Shown here piece after piece: positions 41,613-49,715 of a stretch of DNA of 64,000 nt. The stretch comes from Herbiconiux aconitum (GTDB taxonomy: Bacteria > Actinomycetota > Actinomycetes > Actinomycetales > Microbacteriaceae), in the NCBI RefSeq assembly GCF_024979235.1, contig NZ_JANLCM010000002.1:1302001-1366000 (forward strand), in the 5' to 3' direction. Position 1 is the first letter of the stretch; each line of letters begins with the position of its first letter. The translations under genes were made by a program, and so were the position numbers. The notes below the pieces were generated by a model. It had not been told where the DNA came from and did not search any database. It saw only the letters and a program-made list of their open reading frames with translations.

Positions 41613-42842
41613 TCAGCTTCGTGTCGCGGCGACCTCCGGAATCGATCCCGTCGACGGGGCGCCCGTCGCGCGCCGCCGCCAGAGCCAACCGACCTGGAAC
41701 ACCACGAGCGCGAGCAGCAACGCTCCCGCCGCGACCTCGGGCACCAGTTCGCCGCCACCGATGCCGAAGGCGGTCGCGCCGAGGGGCGGGGCCAGGGCGA
41801 TACCGGCGTACATCGCGGTCGAGAACCACGAGAGAGCGATTCCGGAGGTGGCCGGATCGATCTCGATCAGTCGGTGCTGCAACGGCAGCGTCGACGCGTT
41901 GGCTGATGCGCCCCAGAGGGCGAACAGCACCGCCGTGCCGACCAGACTGTCGGCCACCAACGGCAGCGCAGCGAGGGCGGCGAGCTGAAGCATCAGGGCG
42001 GCCGCGGTCATCACGCGGCTGCCGAAGCGGTCGACGAGGCGACCGGCGAGCACGTTGCCGACGACTCCCGAGACCCCGAAGACGAGCAGGAGCACGGCGA
42101 GCAGCGAGCTGATGTCACCCGTCGCCTGACTCGTGACGGCGGAGCTGAAGATGTAGACCGCGTTGAATCCGCAGAACACGAGCAGCGCTGCGGCGAGGGT
42201 CAACAGGATGCGCGGGTCGGCGAGGGTCGCGAAGCGGCGACGCACCGAGACGGAGTGACCGAGGGGAACACTGCGCACGAAGAAAACGATGGCGACGGAG
42301 ACGAGCACCGCGAGCCCGGCGAGCGCGAACAGCGGCAGCCGCCAGCCACCGAAGGTCGCGAGCGCGGTGCCGAGGGGAGCGCCGAAAGCCGAGGCGGCAG
42401 TGAAGCCCACGGCCACGAAGGCGATGGCGCGCCCACGTCGCTCGACCGGAGCGAGCGCTGCCGCGGCCGCCGTGGCGGCAGGCACGAGAGCGGCGCCACC
42501 CAACGCGGCGACGAGGCGCCCGGCCGTGAATACTTCGAGGCCCGGCGCGGCAGCGGCGATCACCGTTCCGACCGCGACGAGCGCGGTTCCGGCGGCCATC
42601 AACGTGGTGCGCGAGAGGCGCGGCAGCAGGATGGAGATGGCCGGAGCGGCGATGGCGACGACGATCGCGTAGTAGGAGATGGAGTAGCTGACCTGGTCGG
42701 GCGACACCCCGAACGACGAGGCGATCGACGGCAGCAGGCCGGCGATGACGAACGCATTGGTGGCGACCACGAAAAGACCGACGGCGAGGATCGCCAGGCG
42801 CGAGGTGAGCCGATGCGCGTATGATTGTTCGATCGATGTCAT
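41613..42842 (-). CDS. MFS transporter, DHA1 drug-efflux type
   Basis: A 409-residue 12-helix transporter. Helix 1 is AILAVGLFVVATNAFVIAGL with the DHA1-like N-FVIAGLLPSIA pattern, and VVGNVLAGRLVDRFGSR is the second motif A-like loop. A palindromic operator lies immediately upstream and a small ArsR-type regulator is divergent, so it is probably induced by a ligand of that regulator. The ATG at 42842 has no ribosome site and may be leaderless. Confidence 0.88.
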   Translation of the reverse strand: MTSIEQSYAHRLTSRLAILAVGLFVVATNAFVIAGLLPSIASSFGVSPDQVSYSISYYAIVVAIAAPAISILLPRLSRTTLMAAGTALVAVGTVIAAAAPGLEVFTAGRLVAALGGAALVPAATAAAAALAPVERRGRAIAFVAVGFTAASAFGAPLGTALATFGGWRLPLFALAGLAVLVSVAIVFFVRSVPLGHSVSVRRRFATLADPRILLTLAAALLVFCGFNAVYIFSSAVTSQATGDISSLLAVLLLVFGVSGVVGNVLAGRLVDRFGSRVMTAAALMLQLAALAALPLVADSLVGTAVLFALWGASANASTLPLQHRLIEIDPATSGIALSWFSTAMYAGIALAPPLGATAFGIGGGELVPEVAAGALLLALVVFQVGWLWRRRATGAPSTGSIPEVAATRS

Positions 42843-42856
42843 ACGATTACGATAGC

Positions 42857-42880
42857 ATAGTTTGATGTTCATCGAACTAT
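42857..42880. promoter_or_regulatory. Palindromic operator between MFS and ArsR-type regulator
   Basis: ATAGTTTGAT-GTTC-ATCGAACTAT has 10-bp arms with a single mismatch in one of the most AT-rich spots of the window. It lies 15 bases from the MFS start and overlaps a likely -10 region (TATGCTATCG on that strand). Confidence 0.7.
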
Positions 42881-42944
42881 CGACGATCGACCCGATGGAT
42901 GTGCTGCGAGGGCAGCACCCGCGATCGGCGAAGAAGGAGGACGG

Positions 42945-43265
42945 ATGACGAACGACTACCCGGTGCCCGACATGGCCGACGTCGAGTTGGTCGACGTGCT
43001 GCGCGCGGTCGCCGATCCGATCCGGCTGCAGATCGTGACGGTGCTCTGCGACGGCGAACCGCACCCGAAGAGTGCTCCGGAGTGGGGCTTCGAGGTGCAG
43101 AAGTCGACGCTCGCCCACCACTTCAAGGCCCTGCGCGAAGCGGGAATCACGCGCACCATCGTCGACGGCCGCACCCACGCCATCCAACTGCGCCGGGCGG
43201 AGCTGGATGCCCGGTTCCCGGGGCTCGTGAACGCATTGACGCACGCCGGGCAGGCCGCTGTCTGA
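42945..43265 (+). CDS. ArsR-type winged-helix regulator
   Basis: A 106-residue regulator. DVLRAVADPIRLQIVTVLCD is the entry helix, EVQKSTLAHHFKALREAGI the recognition helix and wing approach, with THAIQLRRAEL after. AAGGAGGACGG precedes ATG. Cys occurs once and no metal-binding pair is visible, so it is probably not a metal sensor. It would control itself and the divergent MFS gene through the operator at 42857. Confidence 0.9.
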   Translation: MTNDYPVPDMADVELVDVLRAVADPIRLQIVTVLCDGEPHPKSAPEWGFEVQKSTLAHHFKALREAGITRTIVDGRTHAIQLRRAELDARFPGLVNALTHAGQAAV

Positions 43266-43304
43266 GGCTTGGTCGATGTCGGAGGTGTCGGGCATAGTCG
43301 GAGC

Positions 43305-43916
43305 ATGAACGACAGCGACTCCTCACCGACCGACCCGGCCAAGGCCGTGCTCCTCGGTTACTTACGCAAACGCCGCGCCGATCTGCTCGCCAAGCTCGAC
43401 GGGCTCGGCGAATATGACGTGCGCCGCCCGATGACGCCGACCGGCACGAGTCTGCTCGGGCTGGTGAAGCACGTCGCGAGCGTCGAGCTCGGCTATTTCG
43501 GCGAGGTGTTCGACCGGCCGACGCGGGAGCTTCCCTGGTATGCAGATGGCGCGGAGCCCGACGGCGACATGTGGGCGTTCGCCGACGAGACGCGCGCCGA
43601 GATCATCGAGCTGCACCACTACTCGGCCGAGCACAGTGATGCGACGATCGAGGCCTTGCCGTTGGAGGCGCGCGGCGAGGTGTCGTGGTGGCCGCCGGAG
43701 CGGCGGGAGGTGACGTTGCAGCAGATCCTCGTGCACATGATCGCCGAGACCGCGCGGCACGCGGGCCACGCCGACATCATCCGCGAGTCGATCGACGGGG
43801 CGATCGGCAACGGTCCTGCCGACCCGAACATCCCGGTGCGCTCCGCCGCCGACTGGGAGGCCTACCGCTCCCGCCTCGAGACCGCCGCGCGCGCGGCCAC
43901 TGCAGCCGCCGGCTGA
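43305..43916 (+). CDS. DinB-family protein (DUF664)
   Basis: A 203-residue DinB-fold protein. SLLGLVKHVASVELGYFGEVFDRP holds the first metal-ligand His (read in two parts), and LVHMIAETARHAGHADIIRE the last two, as in DUF664 proteins. Function is unknown; members bind a metal and may be thiol transferases. It follows the ArsR-type gene by 39 bases and may be cotranscribed. Confidence 0.88.
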   Translation: MNDSDSSPTDPAKAVLLGYLRKRRADLLAKLDGLGEYDVRRPMTPTGTSLLGLVKHVASVELGYFGEVFDRPTRELPWYADGAEPDGDMWAFADETRAEIIELHHYSAEHSDATIEALPLEARGEVSWWPPERREVTLQQILVHMIAETARHAGHADIIRESIDGAIGNGPADPNIPVRSAADWEAYRSRLETAARAATAAAG

Positions 43917-43929
43917 CGGTCGCTCCGGA

Positions 43930-43946
43930 GCCCTACCGGGTAGGGC
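43930..43946. terminator. Hairpin terminator between convergent genes
   Basis: GCCCTAC-CGG-GTAGGGC is a perfect 7-bp stem with a 3-base loop, followed by ATTTCC. It lies 14 bases after the DinB stop and before the convergent cupin gene stop. The short U-like run suggests use on the plus strand. Confidence 0.7.
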
Positions 43947-43998
43947 ATTTCCTGCGCTCGTGGAGGCGCAGAGGTCCTCTGCGGCGCACCGCCGAGCG

Positions 43999-44550
43999 CT
44001 ACTCCGGCGCCGACTCGGGGTCGCACTTCGTGAGGTCGGTCTCGGCCAGCGGGTCGCCTTCGGGGATGACGTAGGTCACGAGCAGAACCACGTCGCTGTC
44101 GCCCTCGTTCTTACCCTCGTGCACGTAGTGCGGGCCCTCCACGATCGAGTCGCCCGTCTGGTAGACGTGCACGCCGCCCGGGTAGACGGGCGCGTAGTGG
44201 GTGAGAGCGCCCTGCTCCACCACGGCGATCAGCTGTCCGTCGTGACAGTGCTTGCCGGTGCCGGCACCCGGGTGGATCGTGATGCGCCGGAACGCGACCT
44301 GCGTGGGGCCGGCGACCTCGACGTCGACCGCCGCGTCCTGCTCTCCCTTGCCGAGCTCCTCGACCACGACGGGGGCGTCGGTCGCCGGCGCGGAAGCCGT
44401 CGGCGTGGGCGACGCGGCCGGTGTGATCGCGTCGGCGCTCGACGAGGGTGAGGCGACGGATGCGGTGGGCGTCGCCGCGCATCCGGCGGACGTGGCGGCG
44501 AAGACGACAGCCAGGGCTAGAACGACGGCGGTGGCGGGGCGGTTCTTCAC
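43999..44550 (-). CDS. Cupin-domain lipoprotein
   Basis: A 183-residue protein. The signal peptide AVVLALAVVFAATSAGC ends in a lipobox, so it should be anchored outside the membrane. After a Ser/Thr/Ala/Pro linker, a cupin barrel shows PGAGTGKHCHDGQLIAVVE (metal-binding HCH) and VEGPHYVHEGKNEGD. Secreted cupins of this kind have unknown ligands. It converges with the DinB gene across a hairpin. Confidence 0.85.
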   Translation of the reverse strand: MKNRPATAVVLALAVVFAATSAGCAATPTASVASPSSSADAITPAASPTPTASAPATDAPVVVEELGKGEQDAAVDVEVAGPTQVAFRRITIHPGAGTGKHCHDGQLIAVVEQGALTHYAPVYPGGVHVYQTGDSIVEGPHYVHEGKNEGDSDVVLLVTYVIPEGDPLAETDLTKCDPESAPE

Positions 44551-44928
44551 GGTGGACCTCTTCGTTGGCGGATCGTGGAGGGTGCAGAATCTGGACCGGC
44601 GCCGGGTGGAGCCGTGCGGGGTGGAACGGCGACGAGTGGAGCGGTGCGGTGGGGAGTGGCGCGGTCGGCGTCGGCAGGGAATCCCTGATCATCGTCGCAG
44701 AACGCCCCACCGAGCGTCCGGCCCGCCGCACCCCCACTTCGGGGAGCGCGCGGAAGGCCGCAGATAACGAGTCGATTGCGACGATCCACCGCCCGGCGCG
44801 CCTGCCACTCCGACGCGGATGCCGCTGCCTACCCTGATCTCGGATGCGGACAGGGCCGGGGGCGCATCCGTCGACCGCATCGGTTTCGGGCGGCGATCGC
44901 AGGCGAATCGGCCGAGAGCTGCGACACG
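44551..44928. other. Gene-free region
   Basis: 378 bases between divergent genes. A GTGGAGC-GTGCGG-type motif recurs imperfectly three times between 44618 and 44655. No convincing gene or palindrome is seen; promoters for the cupin gene and for the membrane/deacetylase pair should lie here. Confidence 0.6.
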
Positions 44929-45747
44929 ATGACGACGACCAGGGAGCGACTCGAGCGCCGGTGGACGCCCGGGCGCGTCGTGCTGCTCGTCGTCGGCATC
45001 GTCGTGGCCGTGCTCGTCGTCGGGGCGGGGGTCGCGCTGTGGTGGCTGCCGCCGGTGCTCGCCGAAACCCCGCGGGAGCGCCTCGTGACGTCGACGCCGG
45101 TGCGGGTTCAGGATGCGTCCGGCAGCGCCGGCGTGGAGGTCGCGCCCGGCTGGGTGCCGCTCGGCATCGGCCCCTTCCTGTCCGACGACGCCGCGACACT
45201 GCTCTCCCCCGACGGCGTATACCGTGCAGAGCTCGGCCTGGCCCCACTGCCGGAGGTGAGCCCGACGTCGGTCGCATCCGCGCTCGCCGCTCTGCTCGCA
45301 GCACACGACCTGGACGCAGGGGCCGCGGACTCCTCGGAGCGAGCTTCGAACCCGGATCGCGACACCGGCGCCGATGCCGACAGCGGACCCGCGGGCCCGA
45401 CCGACGAGGCGGCGAGCGGCATCCGCTGGAGCGAAGAGACCCTCACGTCGGGCGTCACGGTGCGCTACGCCGACATCGTTCGCGGCGACACGACCTCCAC
45501 GGTCGCGATCGTGCTGCCGCCGGTGGGCTCCCTCGCCGATCCGGCGGCAGGCACGACCGCGGGCACCGCCGCCTCGGCATCACCCACGCTCGCTCTCACC
45601 CTGGTCGCCGCGGTCCCCACCGCCGACGCCGCTGCCTACCGCACCGTCACGGCCGACCTGGTGGCCACCGCGACTTTCGCGCGCGCAGCGACCGGTTCGC
45701 CGACCCCACCCGCAGCCGGCGCCGCCAGGGCGGGTGGTGCATCATGA
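44929..45747 (+). CDS. Single-pass membrane protein of unknown function
   Basis: A 272-residue protein with one strong membrane helix (VVLLVVGIVVAVLVVGAGVA) near residue 17-36 and an extracytoplasmic domain. A Ser/Asp/Ala low-complexity stretch lies near residues 125-160. It is not recognised. Its stop overlaps the start of the deacetylase gene (ATGA), suggesting a shared role at the cell wall. Confidence 0.75.
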   Translation: MTTTRERLERRWTPGRVVLLVVGIVVAVLVVGAGVALWWLPPVLAETPRERLVTSTPVRVQDASGSAGVEVAPGWVPLGIGPFLSDDAATLLSPDGVYRAELGLAPLPEVSPTSVASALAALLAAHDLDAGAADSSERASNPDRDTGADADSGPAGPTDEAASGIRWSEETLTSGVTVRYADIVRGDTTSTVAIVLPPVGSLADPAAGTTAGTAASASPTLALTLVAAVPTADAAAYRTVTADLVATATFARAATGSPTPPAAGAARAGGAS

Positions 45748-47594
45748 CGCATCGAGCCCGGCATATCGTGCAGCCCCTTCGCTCCGCCCTCGCCCGGGTC
45801 TCCGGCCACGCGTCCCTCCCTCCGCGCGCCGGACGCGCCGTTCCCGTTCGCCCGACTCCCGGCGAGCGCCCCCGTCACACCGCCCTCGCGCCGGTCTCCC
45901 GCCACGCGTCCCTACACCTGCGCGCCGGACGTGCCCGACCCGATCGCCCGACGACGGGCGCGCACCACCGTCGCATCGCCTCCGCCGTGGGCATCCTCAC
46001 CTCCGTCGCCCTGCTCGCGGGGTGCGCGAGCATCCCCTCCGCCCCGGCCTGGGCTCCGCGCGAGCCCGCGCCAGCAGCCCTCAGCATCTCCGGCACCGGC
46101 GCGACACCCGCCCAACCCGCCGACTCCCCCGCCCCGGGAACCCCTGCCGGTCTCGACGTGCGCCTCCTCTACAGCGACGACGTCGCCTCCCCCATCGCCG
46201 CGCGCTGGGCAGAGATCCCCGGCAACCAGCCCTTCACCGACACGCTCCGCGGTCGCGTCACCACTGCCATCGCGGAGCACGCCGCCGCGACGGGCACACC
46301 CTACGAGCCCGCCGCCGACGCCCCCGACATCCCACCCGAGGCCCGTGGCTGCGTTCCCGGCTCGTCAACCCGGCCCGCGCTCGAGCTCCTCGCCGATCCC
46401 GCGCTCACCCCGCCCGGCGGCGGGCCGTCGCTCACCATCACCTGCGAGATCATCGCCGCCGCCGGCACGGTGCTCGTCGAAGCCCTCCGCACCACCACCG
46501 CGGAGGCCGGCCAGGTCATCTCCGACGACACCACCGTCTACTACGCCGACACCTCTGGTGCCTTCGTGACCACGAGTGACACCCTGATCAGCGACGACGG
46601 CCTCCGCACTCTGCTGCGCCTCGTCGTGCAATCATTGAAAGTGCGAGCCGGCGCCCTGGAGCCCGAAATGGTGCAGAGCGTCGACGAGTTCCCGGTGGAG
46701 CAGCTCCGCACCCTCTTCGCTCACTTCTCCTTCGCGCCCGACGGTTCGCTCGTCGTGCACGTCCCGGCCGACTTCAGCACTCCCGAGCTCGACCGACTCC
46801 GCGGCGGTGGAGCGGGAGCCGCAACCGGTGCCGCAGCCACGACCGCACCCGAATCCGCCCCCTTCTTCGTCACCGTTCCCGCCACCACCGCGGCCGCCCT
46901 CCTCACCCAACCGGGCTCGCAGGTGCAGTCGGTGCTCGCATCCGGAGCACCGCTCGCCGTGCCCGCCGCCCCGTGGCGCGGCACCGAGAGCGTCGACTGC
47001 GCCCTCTTCGCCTGCGTCGCCGTGACCTTCGACGACGGCCCGGGCGAGCACACCGCCGACGTGCTCGACGCCCTCGACGCCCGCCGCGCGGCCGCGACCT
47101 TCTTTCTGCAGGGGGTGAACGTGGGCGGCCACGCCGGCGAGGTCGCGCGGATGCAGGCCGAAGGGCACGAGATCGGCAGCCACACCTGGAACCACCCCGA
47201 CCTCACGAAGCTCACCGACCCCGAGATCGCCGACCAGCTCGCCCGCACGAGTCAGGCGATCCTGGAGGCGTCGGGGCAGCGGCCGTCCACGTTCCGTCCG
47301 CCCTACGGAGCCGTCGACCCTCGGGTGCTCGCCCAGACCGAGCTCCCCGCCATCCTCTGGACCATCGACACCAACGACTGGCGACTGCCCGACGACGAGA
47401 CCCTGCTCGATCGCGCCGCGCTGCAGCCGAAGCCGGGCGCGATCATCCTGCTCCACGACGTTCACGAGAACACCGCGAGGATGACGCCCGCCATCCTCGA
47501 CGGCCTGCTCGGCCGTGGTTTCACCCCGGTCACGGTGCAGCAGCTGCTCGGTGGCCGACTGCCCGCCGCGCACACGACGACGACGCACGGCTGA
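45744..47594 (+). CDS. Polysaccharide deacetylase lipoprotein
   Basis: About 616 residues from the overlapping ATG. The C-terminal NodB domain has VAVTFDDGPGEHTADVLDAL (catalytic Asp and metal Asp), GHEIGSHTWNHPDL (His pair), RPPYG and ILLHDVH, so it is a metal-dependent deacetylase acting on peptidoglycan or another glycan. The lipobox LLAGC lies near residue 95 instead of the N-terminus. The preceding ~80 residues are a 32-residue tandem repeat, so the true start may be a GTG near 45987 (VGILTSVALLAGC). An RsiV/DUF3298-like region may lie between. Confidence 0.85.
   Translation: MTHRARHIVQPLRSALARVSGHASLPPRAGRAVPVRPTPGERPRHTALAPVSRHASLHLRAGRARPDRPTTGAHHRRIASAVGILTSVALLAGCASIPSAPAWAPREPAPAALSISGTGATPAQPADSPAPGTPAGLDVRLLYSDDVASPIAARWAEIPGNQPFTDTLRGRVTTAIAEHAAATGTPYEPAADAPDIPPEARGCVPGSSTRPALELLADPALTPPGGGPSLTITCEIIAAAGTVLVEALRTTTAEAGQVISDDTTVYYADTSGAFVTTSDTLISDDGLRTLLRLVVQSLKVRAGALEPEMVQSVDEFPVEQLRTLFAHFSFAPDGSLVVHVPADFSTPELDRLRGGGAGAATGAAATTAPESAPFFVTVPATTAAALLTQPGSQVQSVLASGAPLAVPAAPWRGTESVDCALFACVAVTFDDGPGEHTADVLDALDARRAAATFFLQGVNVGGHAGEVARMQAEGHEIGSHTWNHPDLTKLTDPEIADQLARTSQAILEASGQRPSTFRPPYGAVDPRVLAQTELPAILWTIDTNDWRLPDDETLLDRAALQPKPGAIILLHDVHENTARMTPAILDGLLGRGFTPVTVQQLLGGRLPAAHTTTTHG
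45786..45977. repeat. 96-bp tandem repeat at the 5' end of the deacetylase gene
   Basis: Two copies start at 45786 and 45882. Both read GCCCTCGC-x-GGTCTC-x-GCCACGCGTCCCT in outline, and in protein AL-x2-VS-x-HASL-x2-RAGRA. The period preserves frame. It precedes the lipoprotein signal, where such a sequence is not expected. Confidence 0.8.
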
Positions 47595-47606
47595 CCGCGA
47601 TACATA

Positions 47607-47620
47607 CAACCGAAAGGTTG
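47607..47620. promoter_or_regulatory. ArsR operator site 1
   Basis: CAACCGAAAGGTTG, inverted arms CAACC/GGTTG. A second site with the same arms lies 41 bases downstream and covers the start of the regulator gene. Confidence 0.75.
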
Positions 47621-47647
47621 CGCAGACCATCGACCGCGAGTATCGTA

Positions 47648-47661
47648 CAACCAAATGGTTG
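47648..47661. promoter_or_regulatory. ArsR operator site 2, overlapping the first start codon
   Basis: CAACCAAATGGTTG includes the ATG at 47655. The site extends to TACAACCAAATGGTTGCA. Binding here would block transcript initiation or elongation at the gene start. Confidence 0.75.
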
Positions 47662-48026
47662 CACAATTGATGAGCGAGACCGAGGCGGATGCCGTCTTCC
47701 ACGCCCTCGCCGACACCACCCGCCGCGACATCGTGCGGCGGGCGATCCGGCGGGAGCAGTCGATCTCGAGCCTGGCCGAGCGCTACACGATGAGTTTCGC
47801 GGCCGTGCAGAAGCACGTCGCGGTGCTCGAACGTTCGACCCTCATCGTCAAGGAACGACGAGGCAAGGAGCAGATCGTGCGAGCGAACCTCGACACCCTG
47901 CGCCGGGCCACCCGTCTCCTCGACGAGTTCGAAACCATCTGGCGCGACCGCGTGGTGCGCATCGACGCCCTCCTCGCCGAGGAGACGTCGCACGACGAAA
48001 CACCCCCGCAGAAAGCAGAAAGGTAA
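47655..48026 (+). CDS. ArsR-family regulator (SRPBCC-linked)
   Basis: A 123-residue regulator. DAVFHALADTTRRDIVRRAI and SISSLAERYTMSFAAVQKHV give the winged helix. It precedes an SRPBCC gene by 5 bases, the common ArsR/AHSA1 pairing. ATG 47655 lies within the operator; ATG 47670 (MSETEAD) is an alternative start. Neither has a good ribosome site. No metal-binding cysteines are seen. It should repress itself and its partner. Confidence 0.9.
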   Translation: MVAQLMSETEADAVFHALADTTRRDIVRRAIRREQSISSLAERYTMSFAAVQKHVAVLERSTLIVKERRGKEQIVRANLDTLRRATRLLDEFETIWRDRVVRIDALLAEETSHDETPPQKAER

Positions 48027-48031
48027 GAACG

Positions 48032-48526
48032 ATGCCGGTCATCAGCACTGACAAGAACACCGATGCACTCAGCCTCACCTTCGTCGCCGAATTCGACGCC
48101 GACGTCGAGCGGATCTGGCAGCTCTGGTCCGACCCGCGCCAGCTCGAGCGCTGGTGGGGTCCGCCCACCTGGCCAGCCACCTTCACGCAGCACGACGTGG
48201 TGGTGGGCGGCGAATCGCGCTATCACATGACGGGGCCGGAGGGCGAGAAGTCGCGCGGATGGTGGCGCATCACCGCCGTCGACGCCCCCACCCACCTCGC
48301 CTTCGACGACGGCTTCGCCGAGGAGAACGGCGAACCGAACGGTGACATGCCGGTCGTCCACGGCTCCGTGAGTCTCGAAGACGTCGACGGCCGCACCCGG
48401 ATGACCACGGTCAATCAGTTCGAGTCGGTCGACCAGATGGATCAGCTGATCCAGATGGGCATGGACGAGGGCATGCGCCTTGCGATGGGCCAGATCGACG
48501 AGTTGCTGGCCACCGCCCGGGCTTAG
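48032..48526 (+). CDS. SRPBCC (AHSA1-like) domain protein
   Basis: A 164-residue START-fold protein. EFDADVERIWQLWSDPRQLERWWGPP (read in two parts) is the AHSA1 signature, with a later helix QMDQLIQMGMDEGMRLAMGQ closing the ligand cavity. These proteins bind hydrophobic ligands and often act with an ArsR regulator; the ligand is unknown. GAAAGGTAAGAACG precedes the ATG. The stop overlaps the convergent ArsR gene by four bases. Confidence 0.9.
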   Translation: MPVISTDKNTDALSLTFVAEFDADVERIWQLWSDPRQLERWWGPPTWPATFTQHDVVVGGESRYHMTGPEGEKSRGWWRITAVDAPTHLAFDDGFAEENGEPNGDMPVVHGSVSLEDVDGRTRMTTVNQFESVDQMDQLIQMGMDEGMRLAMGQIDELLATARA

Positions 48527-48867
48527 GCGCCGATCGGTTCGCCCGCGTCACCGGCGCGCTTCGTCTTGACCTTGCGCACCTCGCGCAGCACGATCTGCTC
48601 GGGGCACACGGTCGAGAGGAAGTCGCCGACCGAGAGGGCGAGCCGGTCGCCCACCAGCGAGTAGAGGATGCGGTTGGCGTCGCGCCGCTCGGTCACGAGA
48701 CCCGCCGCGCGCAGCACCGACAGGTGCCGGGAGATGGTGGGACCGGACGCCTCGAACCGCGCCGCGATGTCGCCCGCGGCCAACTCGCCGTCTTTCAGAT
48801 CCTGAAGGATCTGGCGGCGGGTCGGATGCGCGAGAGCCGAGAAGATGTCGCTCGTGCTGTCAGCCAT
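48523..48867 (-). CDS. ArsR-family regulator, second
   Basis: A 114-residue regulator. IFSALAHPTRRQILQDL and ASGPTISRHLSVLRAAGLV are typical of the SdpR-like group, followed by LYSLVGDRLALSVGDFL. It has one cysteine in VCPEQ. A 16-bp perfect palindrome lies 9 bases upstream, likely its own operator. No obvious target gene follows in the same direction; the divergent small gene at 48955 could share control. Confidence 0.9.
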   Translation of the reverse strand: MADSTSDIFSALAHPTRRQILQDLKDGELAAGDIAARFEASGPTISRHLSVLRAAGLVTERRDANRILYSLVGDRLALSVGDFLSTVCPEQIVLREVRKVKTKRAGDAGEPIGA

Positions 48868-48876
48868 ATTAGCAAC

Positions 48877-48892
48877 TTAGCACATGTGCTAA
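48877..48892. promoter_or_regulatory. Perfect 16-bp palindromic operator
   Basis: TTAGCACATGTGCTAA is self-complementary over its full length. Additional TTAGC half sites lie either side (48869, 48892), giving room for more than one dimer. It is AT-richer than its surroundings and lies between the ArsR gene and the plus-strand genes. Confidence 0.75.
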
Positions 48893-48954
48893 TTAGCGAG
48901 CGGTGGGCACTGTTCGGCCTGCCCTCCGGAGCCCACCAGGACTATCCTCGAAGC

Positions 48955-49107
48955 ATGACCGATTCACGGAGTGCAGCGGGCAGAGACCCCGATTCCGGTC
49001 TGGGTTCGGGCGAAGAAGTCGACTCGTTCGACCGCGATCTCGAAGACAAGATCCACAAGTACATCGCGGCCGCGACGCCCACCGACGGCCCGGCTCCCGC
49101 CGGTTGA
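48955..49107 (+). CDS. Small hypothetical protein, 50 residues
   Basis: A short acidic protein (MTDSRSAAGRDPDSG, then DSFDRDLEDKIHKYIAAATP). Its stop overlaps a TTG in frame with the NUDIX protein, so it may be coupled to that gene. It has no recognised domain. Expression is supported mainly by its position. Confidence 0.5.
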   Translation: MTDSRSAAGRDPDSGLGSGEEVDSFDRDLEDKIHKYIAAATPTDGPAPAG

Positions 49108-49655
49108 GCGCCTTCGCCTCTGCACTCGAGGCCGTGGACTCCGTCGAGCCCCTCGATGACGCCGATCGGGCGACCCGGATGCGCGTGCTCGCGTTCTTCG
49201 AGGCGGGCCCGGCGATCCTGGCCCGCCACCCGCATCCGGTGCACGCCACCGCGAGCGCCTTCGTGTTCGACGCCGAGTACCGGCAGGTGCTGTTGTGCTT
49301 CCACAAGAAGGGGCGATTCTGGGTGCAGCCCGGCGGACACCTCGAACCGGCGGACGCCACCGTCATCGACGGCGCCCTGCGCGAGGCCCGAGAGGAGACG
49401 GGAGTCGAACCCCCGGCCGGAACCGCACCGACGATCGTCGACGTCGATGCGCATCGCCTCTCCAGCCGTTTCGGGCACTGCACCGAGCACCTCGACATCG
49501 GCGTGGCGTTCACGGCCGATCCTGCCACCGCACTCCGCGCGAACGACGAGGTCGAGGGCGTGCGCTGGTGGCCGGTCGATGCGTTGCCGGGCGACGCGGC
49601 GACGGGTCTGGATGCGCGGATCGCCAAGATCCTCGAGCGCCTGCGTTCCCGCTGA
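49104..49655 (+). CDS. NUDIX hydrolase
   Basis: About 183 residues. The NUDIX box is GGHLEPADATVIDGALREAREETG-like, with the REAREETG core intact, and a VFDAEYRQVLLCFHKKGRFW entry strand. It hydrolyses a nucleoside diphosphate derivative or similar. The start is uncertain: TTG 49104 (overlapping the previous stop) or GTG 49134 fit the usual length. An upstream in-frame extension overlaps the previous gene and is not supported. Confidence 0.85.
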   Translation: MSAFASALEAVDSVEPLDDADRATRMRVLAFFEAGPAILARHPHPVHATASAFVFDAEYRQVLLCFHKKGRFWVQPGGHLEPADATVIDGALREAREETGVEPPAGTAPTIVDVDAHRLSSRFGHCTEHLDIGVAFTADPATALRANDEVEGVRWWPVDALPGDAATGLDARIAKILERLRSR

Positions 49656-49663
49656 GCCGGAGA

Positions 49664-49715
49664 CGCGGGTCGCGGGTCGCGGGTCGGCGGCGTCAGGCGT
49701 CAGGCGTCAGGCGTC
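49664..49715. repeat. Two adjacent heptamer tandem arrays
   Basis: CGCGGGT is repeated three times without a break (49664-49684), then after CGGCGG comes CGTCAGG three times plus CGTC (49691-49715). It lies between the converging NUDIX and amidotransferase genes, running into the latter's stop region. Confidence 0.85.

Noticed and set aside
44689..45306. A 205-codon minus-strand frame
   Set aside because: It lies opposite the membrane protein gene, has no recognisable motif, and its codon third positions are not GC-biased like true genes here.
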